Assembly: GCA_963971575.1 (NCBI GenBank)
Contig: OZ020617.1
Coordinates: 35,927,626-35,991,625, forward strand
Source of the DNA: Liopterus haemorrhoidalis
Lineage: Eukaryota > Arthropoda > Insecta > Coleoptera > Dytiscidae
Direction of reading: 5' to 3'
Length of the DNA: 64,000 nt
In this document: positions 32,072 through 43,639 of the stretch, in pieces
Numbering within the stretch: the first letter of the stretch is position 1
Layout of the letters: each line of letters begins with the position of its first letter
Made by a program: the position numbers and the translations under genes
The notes under the pieces: model-generated
What the model saw: only the letters and a program-made list of their open reading frames with translations
The model's database searches: none
Told to the model about the DNA's origin: nothing

Positions 32072-32575
32072 AGTATGGTCAGTATTACGTCCATTTTTTA
32101 GCGTACACAGAAAGGCACCTACAGTTTATAGCCGGTTACGAAAGGCTACGCAGGACCTATAATTTGTATAAATATTTTTACACAAATTATTTGTCACGTC
32201 CGTGCCCTTGCTCATAGGTCAAATAGCAGGTACAAACGATTTAACGTTTGCAGCTACAGGCTTGCCAATTAGTAGTATATAAATACAGGATATTTTACAA
32301 CAAAATTGTCTTTCTATTATGTGATTTCCCGCACAAATATAATGCCGTTACCATTATTGGCAATATCTTTTTAAGATTTGGTAAGGAACATTCTGTTCAA
32401 TCACGAGATTATTGTATTACAAGTAAATCATACTTTTATCGTTTAATACGAGAAAAAACATTATTCTATTGTTTCACAACTATATTGGAGATTAGACTGC
32501 AGTTATTTTTGTTTATGGATATTAAGCAGTTTTCATATACATTGGCATGTACAGAATGGTGAATTGACATGGCAT
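32072..32575. other. No recognisable gene
   Basis: A 104-codon open frame (32248-32562) is rich in Phe, Tyr and Ile; I recognise no domain and suspect chance in AT-rich DNA. Confidence 0.4.
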
Positions 32576-33612
32576 GGTGAATTGACCTGTCGGCTATAGC
32601 GATTTAATATGTAAAATAATAATAATGCTGTTTCCTGCTTCCCTAATTGTTTTAGAGAAAAAGTGCAAGAGATAAAATTTATTTAGAATTTAAAACTCTA
32701 CACGTTAGGTAAGTAAACTATCTCCCAACTATTTCCGAGGAAATTATGAATTTTATAAACCATTCTTTATCGAATTGTAAAAATAATCGTAGTTGGCATA
32801 AAATAAACCAATATATTGTAATTAATAACTATTCCCAATATCGTCAGACGGTTAATGTTTGGCTAGGAATATTGGGAGCGAATGTTATAGGTCCTTTTTT
32901 TATCAATGGAGTGCCAGAAAAAATTTAGAATCATTACAAAATGAAATTGGACCTGACATTGATACTGTTACAAGAGACAATATGGTTTGGTTTCAACAAG
33001 ATGGTTGCCCAGCACATTAAACTAACAATTTGAAGTCGTAATTGAATCTATGGTTCCCAAATCGAAGGATAGGGCGTGATGGACCAATTATTTGGCCAGC
33101 GCGACCACCAGATTTATCACCAAATGACTCTTTGTTATGGGGACATTTAAAAAGCAAATTATATGGAGCAAGGCATCCAGACATTGATTTCCTAAACCAT
33201 AAAATTATCCTGGAAAGCGCAAAAATAACAGATAAGCAACTGGCCAATGTGCGGAGACATTTTTATTTCAGACTTGGTTTCTGCTGAGCAGTGAATGGCG
33301 ACATATTTGAACATTTCCTAGAAAATGTAATTATTTATTTATTAATGAAATTAATAAATTTAAGATAAATTGAATTTATTATTTAGATTACTAGTCTTTC
33401 ATGTACAATTGTTTATAAAGCATGGCTATTTGATAAAGATTTTTTTTTTTATTTTGACTTATAAATTTTCTCTTACTTACCTATCATGTAGTTTTATATT
33501 CTAAATAAATTCTATCCCTTGCACTTTTTCTTTAAAACAATAAGGGAGGCAGGGAATAGCATATTTATTATTTTACATGTTAAATCGCTATGGTCGACTG
33601 GTGAATTCACTA
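32576..33612 (+). mobile_element. Tc1/mariner-superfamily element with about 140-bp inverted ends
   Basis: Left end 32576-32720 (GGTGAATTGACCTGTCGGC, TATAGCGATTTAA, AAGTGCAAGAGATA) is mirrored at 33475-33612. Between them lies the catalytic half of a transposase. The N-terminal DNA-binding part is missing. Element length is about 1.04 kb. Confidence 0.75.
32746..33300 (+). pseudogene. DDE transposase fragment, Tc1/mariner superfamily
   Basis: Frames give NVWLGILGANVIGPFF, then NEIGPDIDTVTRDN, then WFQQDGCPAH (second catalytic Asp block), then GRDGPIIWPARPPDLSPND and SLLWGHLKSK (third block), then ANVRRHFYFR. This matches transposases with WFQQDGxPAH and WPARSPDLxPxDFFLWG motifs, found widely in insects. 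At least three frame breaks occur. A second partial copy lies at 35815-36398. Confidence 0.75.
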
Positions 33613-34797
33613 CCCTGTTTAATTTTGTAAATTTTGTTAGAATTTTGGTAAAAAATAATTCTAAATACTTACATTTTAAACTTTACGAAACTGTGACGTA
33701 GCTGCCACTAGTAGATGTTCTGTTTATTAGTATTCGACGTACGTTCATTATCTCACTCTTGAGTGCACAGACATGAATGCATTTACGTTATCTGTTGCTA
33801 ACAATGTCAAACATAAAGTTTGTTGTTTAAATAATTCTATATTTTGATCATCTGTTTTAAAAATTAACAAAATGAAAAAATGCTGGGTATCATTGACGTC
33901 ATTTGCGCACATATTAATCTAAGACACTCCTGTTGACACTGATGTCACTAAAGGGTGCCTTTTGAAACTGTTTAATATTTAATAATTAATAACTTTCTTA
34001 AGGAATAAGATATATATATATACTTTTTGTTTGCTTTATAATATTTTCTGATTGCTATTCTTTTAGGTGCAAATACTACATTTCATTTATTTGTTAACAT
34101 TTAACAAGTATATTGCTGAAATTGGATGTATACAAAATGGGAACGTGAATTTTGCAATATATTTTTATCACAAATTAACCTTAAAATCTCACAAAGAAAT
34201 AAAATTAGGTCACAGTTGATCGTAGGCGTCTATGGTATCATTATTAAATCAAAAAATAATTTTTTAATCGTTTCCATTTCCATGATTTGATAATAACCGA
34301 ATTACTTAAGCACATTTGGTTTTGGGGCTTGAGGGAAGCTTATCAGTCATCATGTCAATCATCAGGCATTTACTTAATACGACTATAAAGGCGAGTTTAC
34401 ACTACATTTAATTCACACAATGTAGATGGGGTTTGAATGGAGATGATTTTAAAGTAATAAACTTTTTATAGTTACATTTTACAACCCCCTTTATACAGCT
34501 TATTTATGAAGATGAATAATTTATAATAAAACCGTCACTGAATTAACACCCCTGTAAGATGTTTGTCATAATTTCTAATACGGGGGAAGTAAATTATAAT
34601 AAGAGGAAATAATAGTAACAAAAGGGGAAGGTTTAGTATGGCTTGGTTTAAATACTTTTAAATTAAGAGTAATTTCTAGTATTATAGGCTATAACACTCG
34701 CAAAGCCGGAGTTGAAACTCGTAAAAAATTCAAAAGTTGCTTGTTGATGCATTGGTCATATTTCTAACTATAAAATAGCAGCTTGCTTCCCGTTTTT
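33613..34797. other. No recognisable gene
   Basis: AT-rich. A TA tract at about 34010-34022. No motif or reading frame of note. Confidence 0.45.
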
Positions 34798-35075
34798 AGA
34801 GTTTAGTAGCTATGACCAAAAACCCTTATACCATCACTCATGTGTCTGCCTATTTGTCTGTTAATTGTCTGTCTGTACGTAGAAATTGAGACGAAACGGC
34901 TAGATGAAGAAAGTTGAATTTTTTTGCATGCATATATAGATCTTTGACCCACATATAGAAAAAAAAAGGAGACTTCAAAAAACACCTCGTCAGAAAAATA
35001 TAAACAAATTGATATTTAATCGATGCGTATGTAAACAAGCAAAATGTTTATTTTTGAAAAAAAACAATGGAATTT
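34798..35075 (+). mobile_element. 1-kb inverted-end family, short fragment (copy F)
   Basis: Starts AGAGTTTAGTAGCTATGACC, then the ACCCTTATACC and TGTCTG stretch, ACGAAACGGCTA, GTTGAA and TATAAACAAA blocks. Only the first quarter of the family is present and it is more diverged than copies A to D. Confidence 0.6.
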
Positions 35076-35814
35076 TATTTAACAAGCACATAATGCAGGA
35101 TATACTACATGAGGATGAAGTTTACCACCCGAGTCGTATGTGAGGGTTGTAAAAATCCGTGTGTAATATAGCCATTATATGCGAGTTATAGTTTTATCAT
35201 TAGGAAAAATAGTAAATTTAAATTAAAAATATAGAAATTCTGAGCGACAGTTGTAAAACTGTCGTTAAATTGTCATTAAAATGGCCACCGAACCATCAGT
35301 TTATCGTAACCTACAACAATATTTAAAATATATTTATTTATTGTAACTTATATTCAAAATATATTTATTTATTGTTTTATATATAACGTGTTACAGGTTA
35401 CGCAGAACTGACCTATTATTTTGGTTTAGTTTCAGGCTCATCTTTTCGGCTGCACTCTCTGAGGTTCTCAAAAATTGGTTCAATGAGTAAAATGTTTGAT
35501 TCAAAATAAAGCTGTCTTCAGCGTTGGCTGGTATTCGAGCAGATTTGGTCCATATATAAGATAAAGACGGAGTTTCTGTAACAATTTATTTAAAGTTTAT
35601 TTTTACATTATAAATATATTAGGTTGACTGGTGTTTTCAGTAGTGATGACTTGATGTGTAGGAGCTTTGTCTTTTCCCGCGGCGTCTTCAGGACCATACT
35701 CGCATCCACGTTGAACGAATAAGGGCAGAAGCCCCGTTTTTCGCTCTCATATCTCATCTAGGTAATCGTCACAGCTGGGCCGGTATTTGGATACTAAAGG
35801 TCACTCTGGTAGTG
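35076..35814. other. No recognisable gene
   Basis: A 30-bp near-repeat ATTCAAAATATATTTATTTATTG occurs twice around 35320-35375. Nothing else stands out. Confidence 0.4.
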
Positions 35815-36398
35815 TCAAAATTATCGTAGTTGGCATAAAATAAACCAATATATTGTAATTAATAACTATTCCCAATATCGTCAGACGGTTAATGTTTGGC
35901 TAGAAATATTGGGAGAGAATATTATAGGTCCTTCTTTTTATCAACGGAGTGCCAGCAAAAATTTAGAATCATTACAAAATGAAATTGGACCTGCCATTGA
36001 TACTGTTGCAAGAGACAATATGGTTTGGTTTCAACAAGATGGTTAGGTTAGGTTGCCCGGCACATTAAACTAACAATATGAAGTCGTAATTGAATCAATG
36101 CTTCCCAAATTCATGGATAGGGCGTGATGGACCAATTATTAGGCCACCGCGATCACCAGATTTATCACCAAATAACTCTTTCTTAGGGGGCCATTTAAAA
36201 AGCATACGGAGCAAGGTTGCCCGGCACATTAAACTAACAATATGAAGTCGTAATTGAATCAATGCTTCCCAAATTCGTGGATAGGGCGTGATGGACCAAT
36301 TATTTGGCCAGCGCGATCACCAGATTTATCACCAAATAACTCTTTCTTAGGGGGACATTTAAAAAGCATATGGAGCAAGGCATCCAGACATTGATTGA
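35815..36398 (+). pseudogene. Second Tc1/mariner-type transposase fragment, with tandem duplication
   Basis: Nearly identical to 32775-33185. It differs by a GGTTAGGTTA insertion before the GCCCGGCACAT block at about 36044-36053, and by a 164-bp tandem duplication: 36051-36214 is repeated at 36215-36378. The inverted ends seen around the first copy are absent. The frame shows NVWLEILGENIIGP and WFQQDG blocks and is disrupted. Confidence 0.75.
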
Positions 36399-36643
36399 GA
36401 CCCTCTTCTCTATCACTCTAGACTAGTTTATATCCGAGAATCAGAAACAGTTCTCCTTCTATGTTTTGGAAGCATTACTTGTTTAAACAATTGTTTTGCA
36501 TCAATAAAACAAAAACGAATAATATTTATCAAAACGTTTAGAAATAGTTCAGTATAGAACAGTTGACATGTAATAACCAAAATGAATAATCTAGGTTTCA
36601 CAGGTCGTAACAACAGCAACCTTGATGTACTTAACCCATAACC

Positions 36644-37520
36644 AGAGCCGGCGCCAGCTCCTTTGGCGCCCGGGGCAAAACCAGTGAAACTACGCCCTTT
36701 TATTAATATGACTATGGCGTACCGTGGGGGATTAAAGTCATGTGCACCCACTAAATGAACTACATGGACAATATCAACAGAAACATAAATTTTATTAATT
36801 CTCAAGAACCAATTTTCATTCGTCTTTTTTTGTAACTTTTGGTCAAGTTTTCGGCTTTGTTTTATTAAAATCAGTTAAGTGGTTCCAAAGTTATAATGAA
36901 ATTTGTATGCTCCGGTGAAACGGAATTTATGTTTTCCGTTCATACATATTTAACGCATTTTCTTGAAATAATCAGCGACAACAAATACTTCGCCACAGGC
37001 AAGGTTGGTAGCAAATTAAACACAAATCAGAAGTTGCAATGTCTAACCATGAAGATAGCTGGCGTTTGCGGAGTCCATGCTTCTCACATGGGCATTTCTA
37101 TGTAGCATTTTCGTGTCAGTTTTAGTAACACAAATACCTGCTAGCGCCTAATAATAAAACTAAAACATTGTTTATAAAAAGGCTCTCAGATAAGTAATCC
37201 TGTTGAGTTTAACCCTGACCTTCTCCGGTTTATAGTATTGTCATTTGTTCTGTCACCTAATTACGTGTAGGTATATTGTGAATTCTAAAAAAATGAAGGT
37301 CAATAATATAGAACTGTACCTGTGCAAAGCCGTGGGTGGCAGCTAAGGAGTACATATATTAATATAGAAATAAAAATTATATTTTTGTACCAAAATCAAA
37401 TAAATCATATTTTTGCAACCACCCTCATAAATTTCTGGGTACGCTACTGAGGATGTATATATTTGAACGCTCGTTCTGGCGCCCTGGACCTGTGCCCTTC
37501 TCGCCCCTGTCTTTCACCGT
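36644..37520. mobile_element. Possible degenerate hAT-like element
   Basis: CAGAGCCGGCGCCAGCTCC followed by TTTGGCGCCCGGGGCAAAA at the left, and TCTGGCGCCCTGGACCTGTG with CCCTTCTCGCCCC at about 37472-37510 on the right. GGCGCC and GGGGCA blocks near both ends are typical of a common hAT type with CAG...GGCGCC termini. The right terminus is too decayed to place, and no duplication is seen. Confidence 0.3.
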
Positions 37521-38169
37521 TGCTGCCTATTACCATGGCTTTGTGACAATATGACGGGTTGTTATTTTTTATCTCTCATCATCTTTACCAGTACTATATT
37601 AAACAAAGGACAAGAGAGTTCTTGCCCTGTCTCATATCTAATCCTGCCATGAAAAGATTTGATGTTTGGCCATCTGTTTTTAGTTGGTACTTCAAGTTGT
37701 TCGTGCTTAGTACAACCTGTTTGCAAGGGGAAAGTAGGCAGGACAAAACACAGATGGGAAGATTGGGTCTTACACTATAATATAAGGAAGCTAGGCATGA
37801 TAAATTGGTAAATGGGATAAATTGGTAAGGCAGGATAAATTAGCAAAAAATAATAATCTTCTATTAGAAAAAATATCGAGATCTGTGGATTTGATGTCAT
37901 GTGATTTCTTTTTGGGGCATATTTAAAGAATATTCGAATTTCGATTTTGTCCTCAAACCAAATTTCGTTTATACATGTTCAGCTGATTTTGCGTGAATCC
38001 TGGACAAACTGACACGCAGAACTTTATTTTTTTGTGGATTTCATATTATGGTATAATCACAAGATACGTGTAGAAAAGAAATATGAAGCGAAAAAAAAAA
38101 AATATCCATAAAATTTATTTATATGGAAGAAGATTAGTGTTCCTAGCTTCACGGATGCACTGCGCGCTT
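37521..38169. other. No recognisable gene; tiny transposase scrap
   Basis: At about 37880-37925 one frame reads SVDLMSCDFFL, resembling the SPDLxxxDFFLWG block of Tc1/mariner transposases. It is too short to annotate separately. Confidence 0.3.
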
Positions 38170-38800
38170 GTTCGATATGACACCTGTCCCAATTGCTTAG
38201 GAAGTCGATAGCTCACATAAGCGTTTTATAACAAAACAACAGAATCGTATCCAATATCCTGATCCAGTGCATCCTCTTGTACTAAAGATCCTGTTGCTAC
38301 TTTACAATATGAATCCTCAGAATGTGAGTTTAGAGCTGTCTTGGATACCGGGATATGTTGGTATTAAAGGTGTTGAAGCGGCTGATGTAGCTGCAAAAGC
38401 CTCCTCCCACAGACCTGTGAAACTGTAAAAAATCATCTGAAACATTTGGTGTGAGCCAAATGGCAACATGATTGGAACAGCATATAAAATGTAAAGTTGA
38501 CGCTGATTAAGGGAGACGTTAAATCATGGAGTTTTTGCTGCAGGATTAAACGCAGTGAGCTGAACCCATGAACATTTTCTGTGAGGTGAAGAGCATACTA
38601 TTTGTGGTACCTGTAATACAGATTTGTCTGCGTTATACATTTTAACTTTGTGTGTACAGTTCGAGGACGTCATGGAGAGGTTAGGCCTGTGCTATGACCT
38701 GTCAGCTGCTCTAGGTAACGACAGAGTACTCATGGGTACTCTGTCACCACTTCCTGAGGGAATCGAACTTATTTTCTTGCACCTTTTTTTTAATGTTTTA
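38170..38800 (+). pseudogene. LINE ORF2 with RNase H domain, C-terminal remnant
   Basis: The frame from about 38335 reads LSWIPGYVGIKGVEAADVAA, the conserved RNase H block (WxPxHxGIxGNExAD). Farther on, THEHFL, GEEHTICGTCNTD, LYILTLC and GLCYDLSAALGND follow the family pattern of LTHxxL...PPxCxxC...(V/L)xHIL...C...LLGDD. This identifies a Jockey- or I-type LINE with an RNase H domain. Stops and a frameshift at about 38430 show decay. RT lies outside the retained part. Confidence 0.7.
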
Positions 38801-38967
38801 TTATTTTCTTTTATATTCGATGGTAAATGGGCTCTTTACAGCCTTTCGTCATCTACCTGCGGCTGTTCAATTTTCCTTTTCAATTTATTTGTGTTTGTAA
38901 GGTTTCTTTTATTGCGTATATGTAGAGGATTTTATTTATTTATTTTGCGTTTTGTTTATCCTTTTTT

Positions 38968-40004
38968 AGGGTTTTGTAGGTATGACCATAAAACCCTTAG
39001 ACCGTCATTTTGTCGTCTGTCTGTTTGTCTGTCTGTTCTGTAAAAATTGTAGTCAAACGGCTAAACTTAGAGAGTTGAAATTTTGACCTGCACATAATAA
39101 AAATACTAAAACATCTAAAAAACATACCCTTAAAAAACATAAACAAATATCTGCTCATAGAAAAAAAAAAAAAAATCTGAGTAGGGTATCAAATGAAAGC
39201 CCTTAGTATGTGGATTAACGATCGAAATTTTATTTTTGCAAAATAAATTATTTAGACACGATTTTAGCCAAAATTGTGCAAAAAATGTTTTGTTCCAAAC
39301 TCTGCAGCCCAAATGGTTTAAACTAAAAATCTGAAAAAATTCTAAGCAATGTACGGAATGTACGGAAGCAATATACGGAAAATTTGTGTGAACCGGAAGA
39401 GTACAACAGGAATTTTTGATTAGATTATGTTTTCGGAAAATAACGCATTTTTTTGTGTTATTTTGCTTAACCACGTAAAATATCTAACAGCTTATCTAAG
39501 ACGGAAAATCAACATGCTTTGATAGTGTAATGTTTAGCATGCTCGCGTTCTAATTTGCAAACTTAAGTTCGATCGGCTCTCAAGACAATTTTATTTTTTG
39601 CATTTTTATTTTGTTTAAATTATTTTTTCAAAATTCTAGTTATATTTGGGCAAACGTTGCATTTAATTTTTAAAAGCGTAAATTTAATAACCCGGTGGAA
39701 ATTGTTGAAATTGAATACACGAAATCAGAGGGGCGGGGTTATGACTTAAAATAACCAATGAAAGCCATAGGCGCAAATTTCAAAATCATAATGAACCTTG
39801 CTATATATATATATAAAAAATAACTTATATACATATTATATATATATATATATAATATGTATATAAAATATTGCACATATTTAGAAACCTAAATAATGGT
39901 ATTAGACATTCGAAATCAAATTAACAAAAAAAATATTTTAACATAAAATTTGTTTTGGCATCCCAAATAATCATCATTCACTTACTAAACACCTGCGAAA
40001 CCCT
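38968..40004 (+). mobile_element. 1-kb inverted-end family, copy C
   Basis: Left end AGGGTTTTGTAGGTATGACC; right end, inverted, AGGGTTTCGCAGGTGTTTAG. Length 1037 bp. The tRNA-sized module is at 39516-39586. A TA palindrome occupies 39803-39860. The copy is complete by comparison with A and D, noncoding, and carries the GTCTG microsatellite at 39015-39036. Confidence 0.8.
39516..39586 (+). ncRNA. tRNA-like module inside copy C
   Basis: 71 bases. The first seven (GCTTTGA) pair with the last seven (TCAAGAC) at six positions including one G-U. An A-box-like TAGTGTAATGTTTAGC and B-box-like AGTTCGATCGG lie at tRNA spacing. The T stem does not pair well. It is tRNA-derived in appearance. Confidence 0.4.
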
Positions 40005-40685
40005 GAAATGTGTGAAAATTCACACTTCACATCAATTTTTAATATAAATTCTAATCATTTAGTTGGGCTCTGTTTGGCGCAAATAGCCATTGCTGCTGTG
40101 CGCCAAAAGTTTCAACTTACTTACTAAAAAATCACCGTTATCCGATGTTTTAGAGTAAATTAAAATATTTGTATTATTTCGTAAAACGTCCTCCTCAAAT
40201 TCTTATACTTCAATTAATTTAACTTAAAACTAAAAATCTCCATTAAAATTTTGTTTCTTGATTCGGAAAGTCTGGTCTCGTCTCGTTTTTCCCAACATTT
40301 AATCCCATTAGCCCTCGTTGCGCGTCGAGTGACGTTAGCCCAGCGTATCTTTAGTAAACCACTTTGCATTTGTGTTGGTAGTGGGCTGCGTAAAGACCTT
40401 TTTCACGTGTCCCGAGAATTTCCGTCGTCTCAACCTGCTCCCGGCTACCCAGGAGAAAGCTTTGCTTAATCAAGGAAAATGTTTGAAGTACATCAGTTTA
40501 CTTTTTACACAGAGGGGAGATTAATATGCTTTATGTTTGTTTACTTCATAAAGAATTGCGACATATGATTTTTTACACAACACACTAGTTTGTAAACTAA
40601 GATTAACGAGAAAATCAAGAAATGCGCATGGTTTCTGTCCATGTGCCTTTCAGACTATTACGTGCTAACAATAAAATATAAATAG
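40005..40685. other. No recognisable gene
   Basis: A 72-codon open frame at 40251-40469 has no recognised motif. The sequence is more balanced in composition near 40300-40460 than the flanks, which is all I can say. Confidence 0.35.
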
Positions 40686-40810
40686 TATATTATGTTACTA
40701 GGAGTAGAACGCGCTCTTTTTTGTGCTGAGCTCAAATGTTGCTGCTGAGGCGCAGCCGAGGCTTGCATGTTGAGCGAAGCACAAAAAAGGCGTTCTACTC
40801 CGAGTGACAT
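40686..40810. repeat. Imperfect palindrome, arms of about 42 bp
   Basis: TATGTTACTAGGAGTAGAAC, continuing through CTTTTTTGTGCT, is mirrored by the sequence ending near 40808 (AGCACAAAAAAGG, GTTCTACTCCGAGTGACATA). A GC-richer 40-bp centre contains GAGGCGCAGCCGAGGC. Confidence 0.8.
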
Positions 40811-41236
40811 ATACTATTTTTTCTTCAAGCGTAGGTATTAAAAATTTGCAACCATAAATACTTATGACTTATAGTTTCAGATGCTATTGCTGCTAATTCC
40901 GAAGATGTACATTGAATTGGTTGAGACATTTTTTAATATTTGATCTTTATATTGTGTATTTTGTTACTAATCACAGAATGATCACAAAATAATAATGTAA
41001 CTCACTAATAACGTAACTAACATTTGAATTAATTACAAACCACGCTACAAACATATTAAATTGACAGTTGTTTTGTTTATGGCGACTGCTGACATCAGTG
41101 CCATCTGTTGATAACTATATGAACTATTTACTAGTATAAAAATGTTCACATTTTGTTACTAGTAAAAAAATGTATCATTTCTACCGAATGTATTGAACAA
41201 TGTAATGTTAGCATTATAATCCGCTTGAAGAAAAAC
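40811..41236. mobile_element. Small inverted-end element
   Basis: TTTTTTCTTCAAGCG at about 40815 is mirrored by CGCTTGAAGAAAAA ending at about 41236. The interior has TGTTACTAGT words and no coding frame. It abuts the palindrome at 40686-40810 and may be one unit with it. Confidence 0.5.
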
Positions 41237-41339
41237 ATATTTTTTCTGTGAATTTCCAATTATTGGACTATACTCTAACTATTTCACAACAACGTTTTAT
41301 AATAAATGCAACAACAGATTATATATTATATATTGATTA

Positions 41340-41820
41340 ATACTTTTGTCCTCCACTTTATTATCCAGAGGGATTGGTCTGGAAATCTGAAAAAATCTCA
41401 TTAATGCATATTAATGTAAACAAGAATTGCCAACAGCATTTATATTACTAATATTTTTTGAGATTTTTTTATCAACCCTTTTGAGTTTGACGATGTGGGC
41501 AAAAATGTTTTAAACAGATTATTCGAAAAATGTCTAGTCAAATATGTTAGGGTGTATCAAATAAAGGCTTTTCAGACGTAGATTAAGGATCGAAAAGTAT
41601 ATTTGAGAACGCATTTAAAGGCAATTTTTGCCAAAAATATGCTTAAAAAATGTTTGTCCCACATCTCCATATTCAAAGGGGTTGATAAAAAAATCTCAAA
41701 AAATATAAGTCTCATAATACATATTGATGTGAACAAGATTAGTATAAACGAAATTTCTTACTAAACAATTTTTTTGAAAAATGACCAAGTTTTTTGATAA
41801 ATTTAATTTTTAAATTTTAT
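41340..41820 (+). repeat. Diverged middle segment of the 1-kb family
   Basis: Contains GGGTGTATCAAATAAAGGC, GATTAAGGATCGAAA, TTGCCAAAA, TTTGTCCCACA and a CATATTGATGTGAAC block in the family order, but with lower similarity than copies A to D. A shorter piece of the same text precedes it (41370-41440). Confidence 0.45.
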
Positions 41821-41828
41821 GCAGGGTA

Positions 41829-43081
41829 CGAGGGTTACCTTTTATGTTTTTACAAACGATCACTAGATGGCAATATTGAAATGTGTCGTTACTATATTCG
41901 TAAAATTTTACATTTGTTTTGTGAAATCAATGACTTATAAATTGACGGAGTCATTTGTTGATAGTGAGCGTTAAAAAAACAAGTTTGTGAAAATATTGAT
42001 ATTACTCGTTAAGGTTTTCGTTGGATGATTTTTTACGATTTTAGTAACGGCCTAACTCAACAACAATGCATAGATTCGCTTCGTTCAACTTTTGGTAATG
42101 AAGCACCATCAGAAAAGACTGTTTACAATTGGTTTGTAGAATTTCGTCGTGGTCGTGCGTCCGTCAGTGATGAATCTCGTGAAGGTCGACCAAAATCGGT
42201 TGTGATTCAAAAATACATCGTTGCTGTGCGCAAAATAATTGAAGAAGATCGGCATGTATATCGCAGACTGCAATACATTCGATTTTGCATAAACATTTAG
42301 CCGTGAAAAAGATTTGTTCCCGATGGATTCCTCATAATTTGACAGAAACTCAAAAAAGGCTTTGAGCTTTGAGTTGATTGGTATAAGGGAATGCTAAAAA
42401 AATTCAACCTAGGCACTGCAAAATTCGTATACAACATCGCTACTGGTGATGAAACTTGGATTTATTCATATGAACCGGACACTAAGCAACAATCCACTGT
42501 TTGGGTCTTCCAAGATGAACCGAAACCAACAAAAGTTGTTCATTCAGGAAGCAGTTCCAAGAAAATGATCGCTTGTTTCTTCGGTTGTACTGGACATGTT
42601 GCAGCCATTCCTTTAGAGGATCGGAGAACAGTTAATACTGAATGATATACAACAATTTGTTTGCCAGAATCCATCGACAAAATCAGGAAAAGCAACCAAA
42701 AACATCGCATCATTCTTCATCATGACAATGCAAGCTCCCACACGGCACGTCAAACAATTCATTATTTGAAGGAGAAAAACATCGAATTAATATCTCATTG
42801 CCCGTATTCACCTGATTTATCCCCTAACGACTTCTTGTTTTGTTCTCCAATGTCAAACAAAGAATGCGTGGACAGCGATTTTCATTAGCTCATGAAGCTT
42901 TCGAAAACCATGTTTTTGAGATACCAATTTCAGAGTAGAAAAAATGTTTTGAGAATTGGTTTGAACGCATGCAATTGTGTATAAATATTAAAGACGAAAA
43001 TTCTGAAAAGCAATAAAACAGTTTTTTCAAAAACCATTCTTTCTTTCATAGTTTTTGTAAAAACTTAAAAGGTAGCCCTCG
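41829..43081 (+). mobile_element. Mariner element, 1253 bp, best preserved copy
   Basis: Ends CGAGGGTTACCTTTTATG and, inverted, CGAGGGCTACCTTTTAAG, flanked by TA at 41827-41828 and 43082-43083. The transposase frame is largely in one phase across the element. Same family as 9041-10274. Confidence 0.9.
41994..42940 (+). pseudogene. Mariner transposase, DD34D residues kept, frame broken
   Basis: The ancestral ATG has become TTG at about 41994 and a TAA follows shortly. From 42025 the frame reads NGLTQQQCIDSLRSTFG and TVYNWFVEFRRGR, the N-terminal helix-turn-helix domain. A deletion and stops lie at 42270-42390, before the same frame resumes. The catalytic Asp codons are at 42448 (GDETWIY), 42724 (HHDNASSHTA) and 42829 (YSPDLSPND), with 34 residues between the last two. 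A TGA at 42643 breaks the middle. All catalytic residues persist, but the ORF cannot make one protein. The family acts by cut-and-paste at TA. Confidence 0.85.
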
Positions 43082-43083
43082 TA

Positions 43084-43500
43084 TGAAGAACCTTGAGAAT
43101 GAAGATGTTGGGGCTCCAGTAAATGGCATTCGTATCAACGACATCAGATACGCAGAAGATTCAGTTCTTTTGGCTGAAACAAGAGAAGATTTGTTAAATT
43201 TATTAAACTCAGTAGGACTGGAGTACGGCTAAAAAATAAACAGCGGGAAGACAAAATGCATGATAATAAGCCAAAATAAAGTACCATCCCTCGATTTGGT
43301 CGTGGGTGCACACAAATTGGAAAGGTCAACACATATAAGTATTATTGAATTTAGAAGTTGAATAGATCAAGGAAGATCAGCATTTGGTAAAATGAAGAAA
43401 CGTCTCACGACTTACCAATCAAAGTAAAGCTTCGATTAGTGAAATGTTCTTATCTTTTAGTACTGTTGTATGGTGTAGAGGCCTGGCCTTATATGCTTTC
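43084..43500 (+). pseudogene. LINE reverse transcriptase fragment (YAED for YADD)
   Basis: The frame from about 43087 reads APVNGIRINDIRYAEDSVLL, then a stop, then KINSGKTKCMIIS, followed by KLRLVKCSYLLVLLYGVEAW in a later frame. These are the palm and thumb blocks of a LINE RT of RTE/endonuclease type. The catalytic YADD is YAED, a loss of one metal-binding Asp. It abuts the mariner right end directly. Confidence 0.7.
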
Positions 43501-43639
43501 GAAATGTGGGTAAACGGAAGGATATTGCACATTTCGAGGACCAGCAAAACGATGAACGAACGAACAACTTTTGTTGTAAATTAAAAAGAAGATGCCGGAA
43601 TATCTGGGCCATTTAATATGTAATAATAAACACCATTTA

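Noticed and set aside
36428..36805. 125-codon open frame on the minus strand
   Set aside because: Runs through the GGCGCC-rich end of a probable hAT-like repeat; no domain seen.
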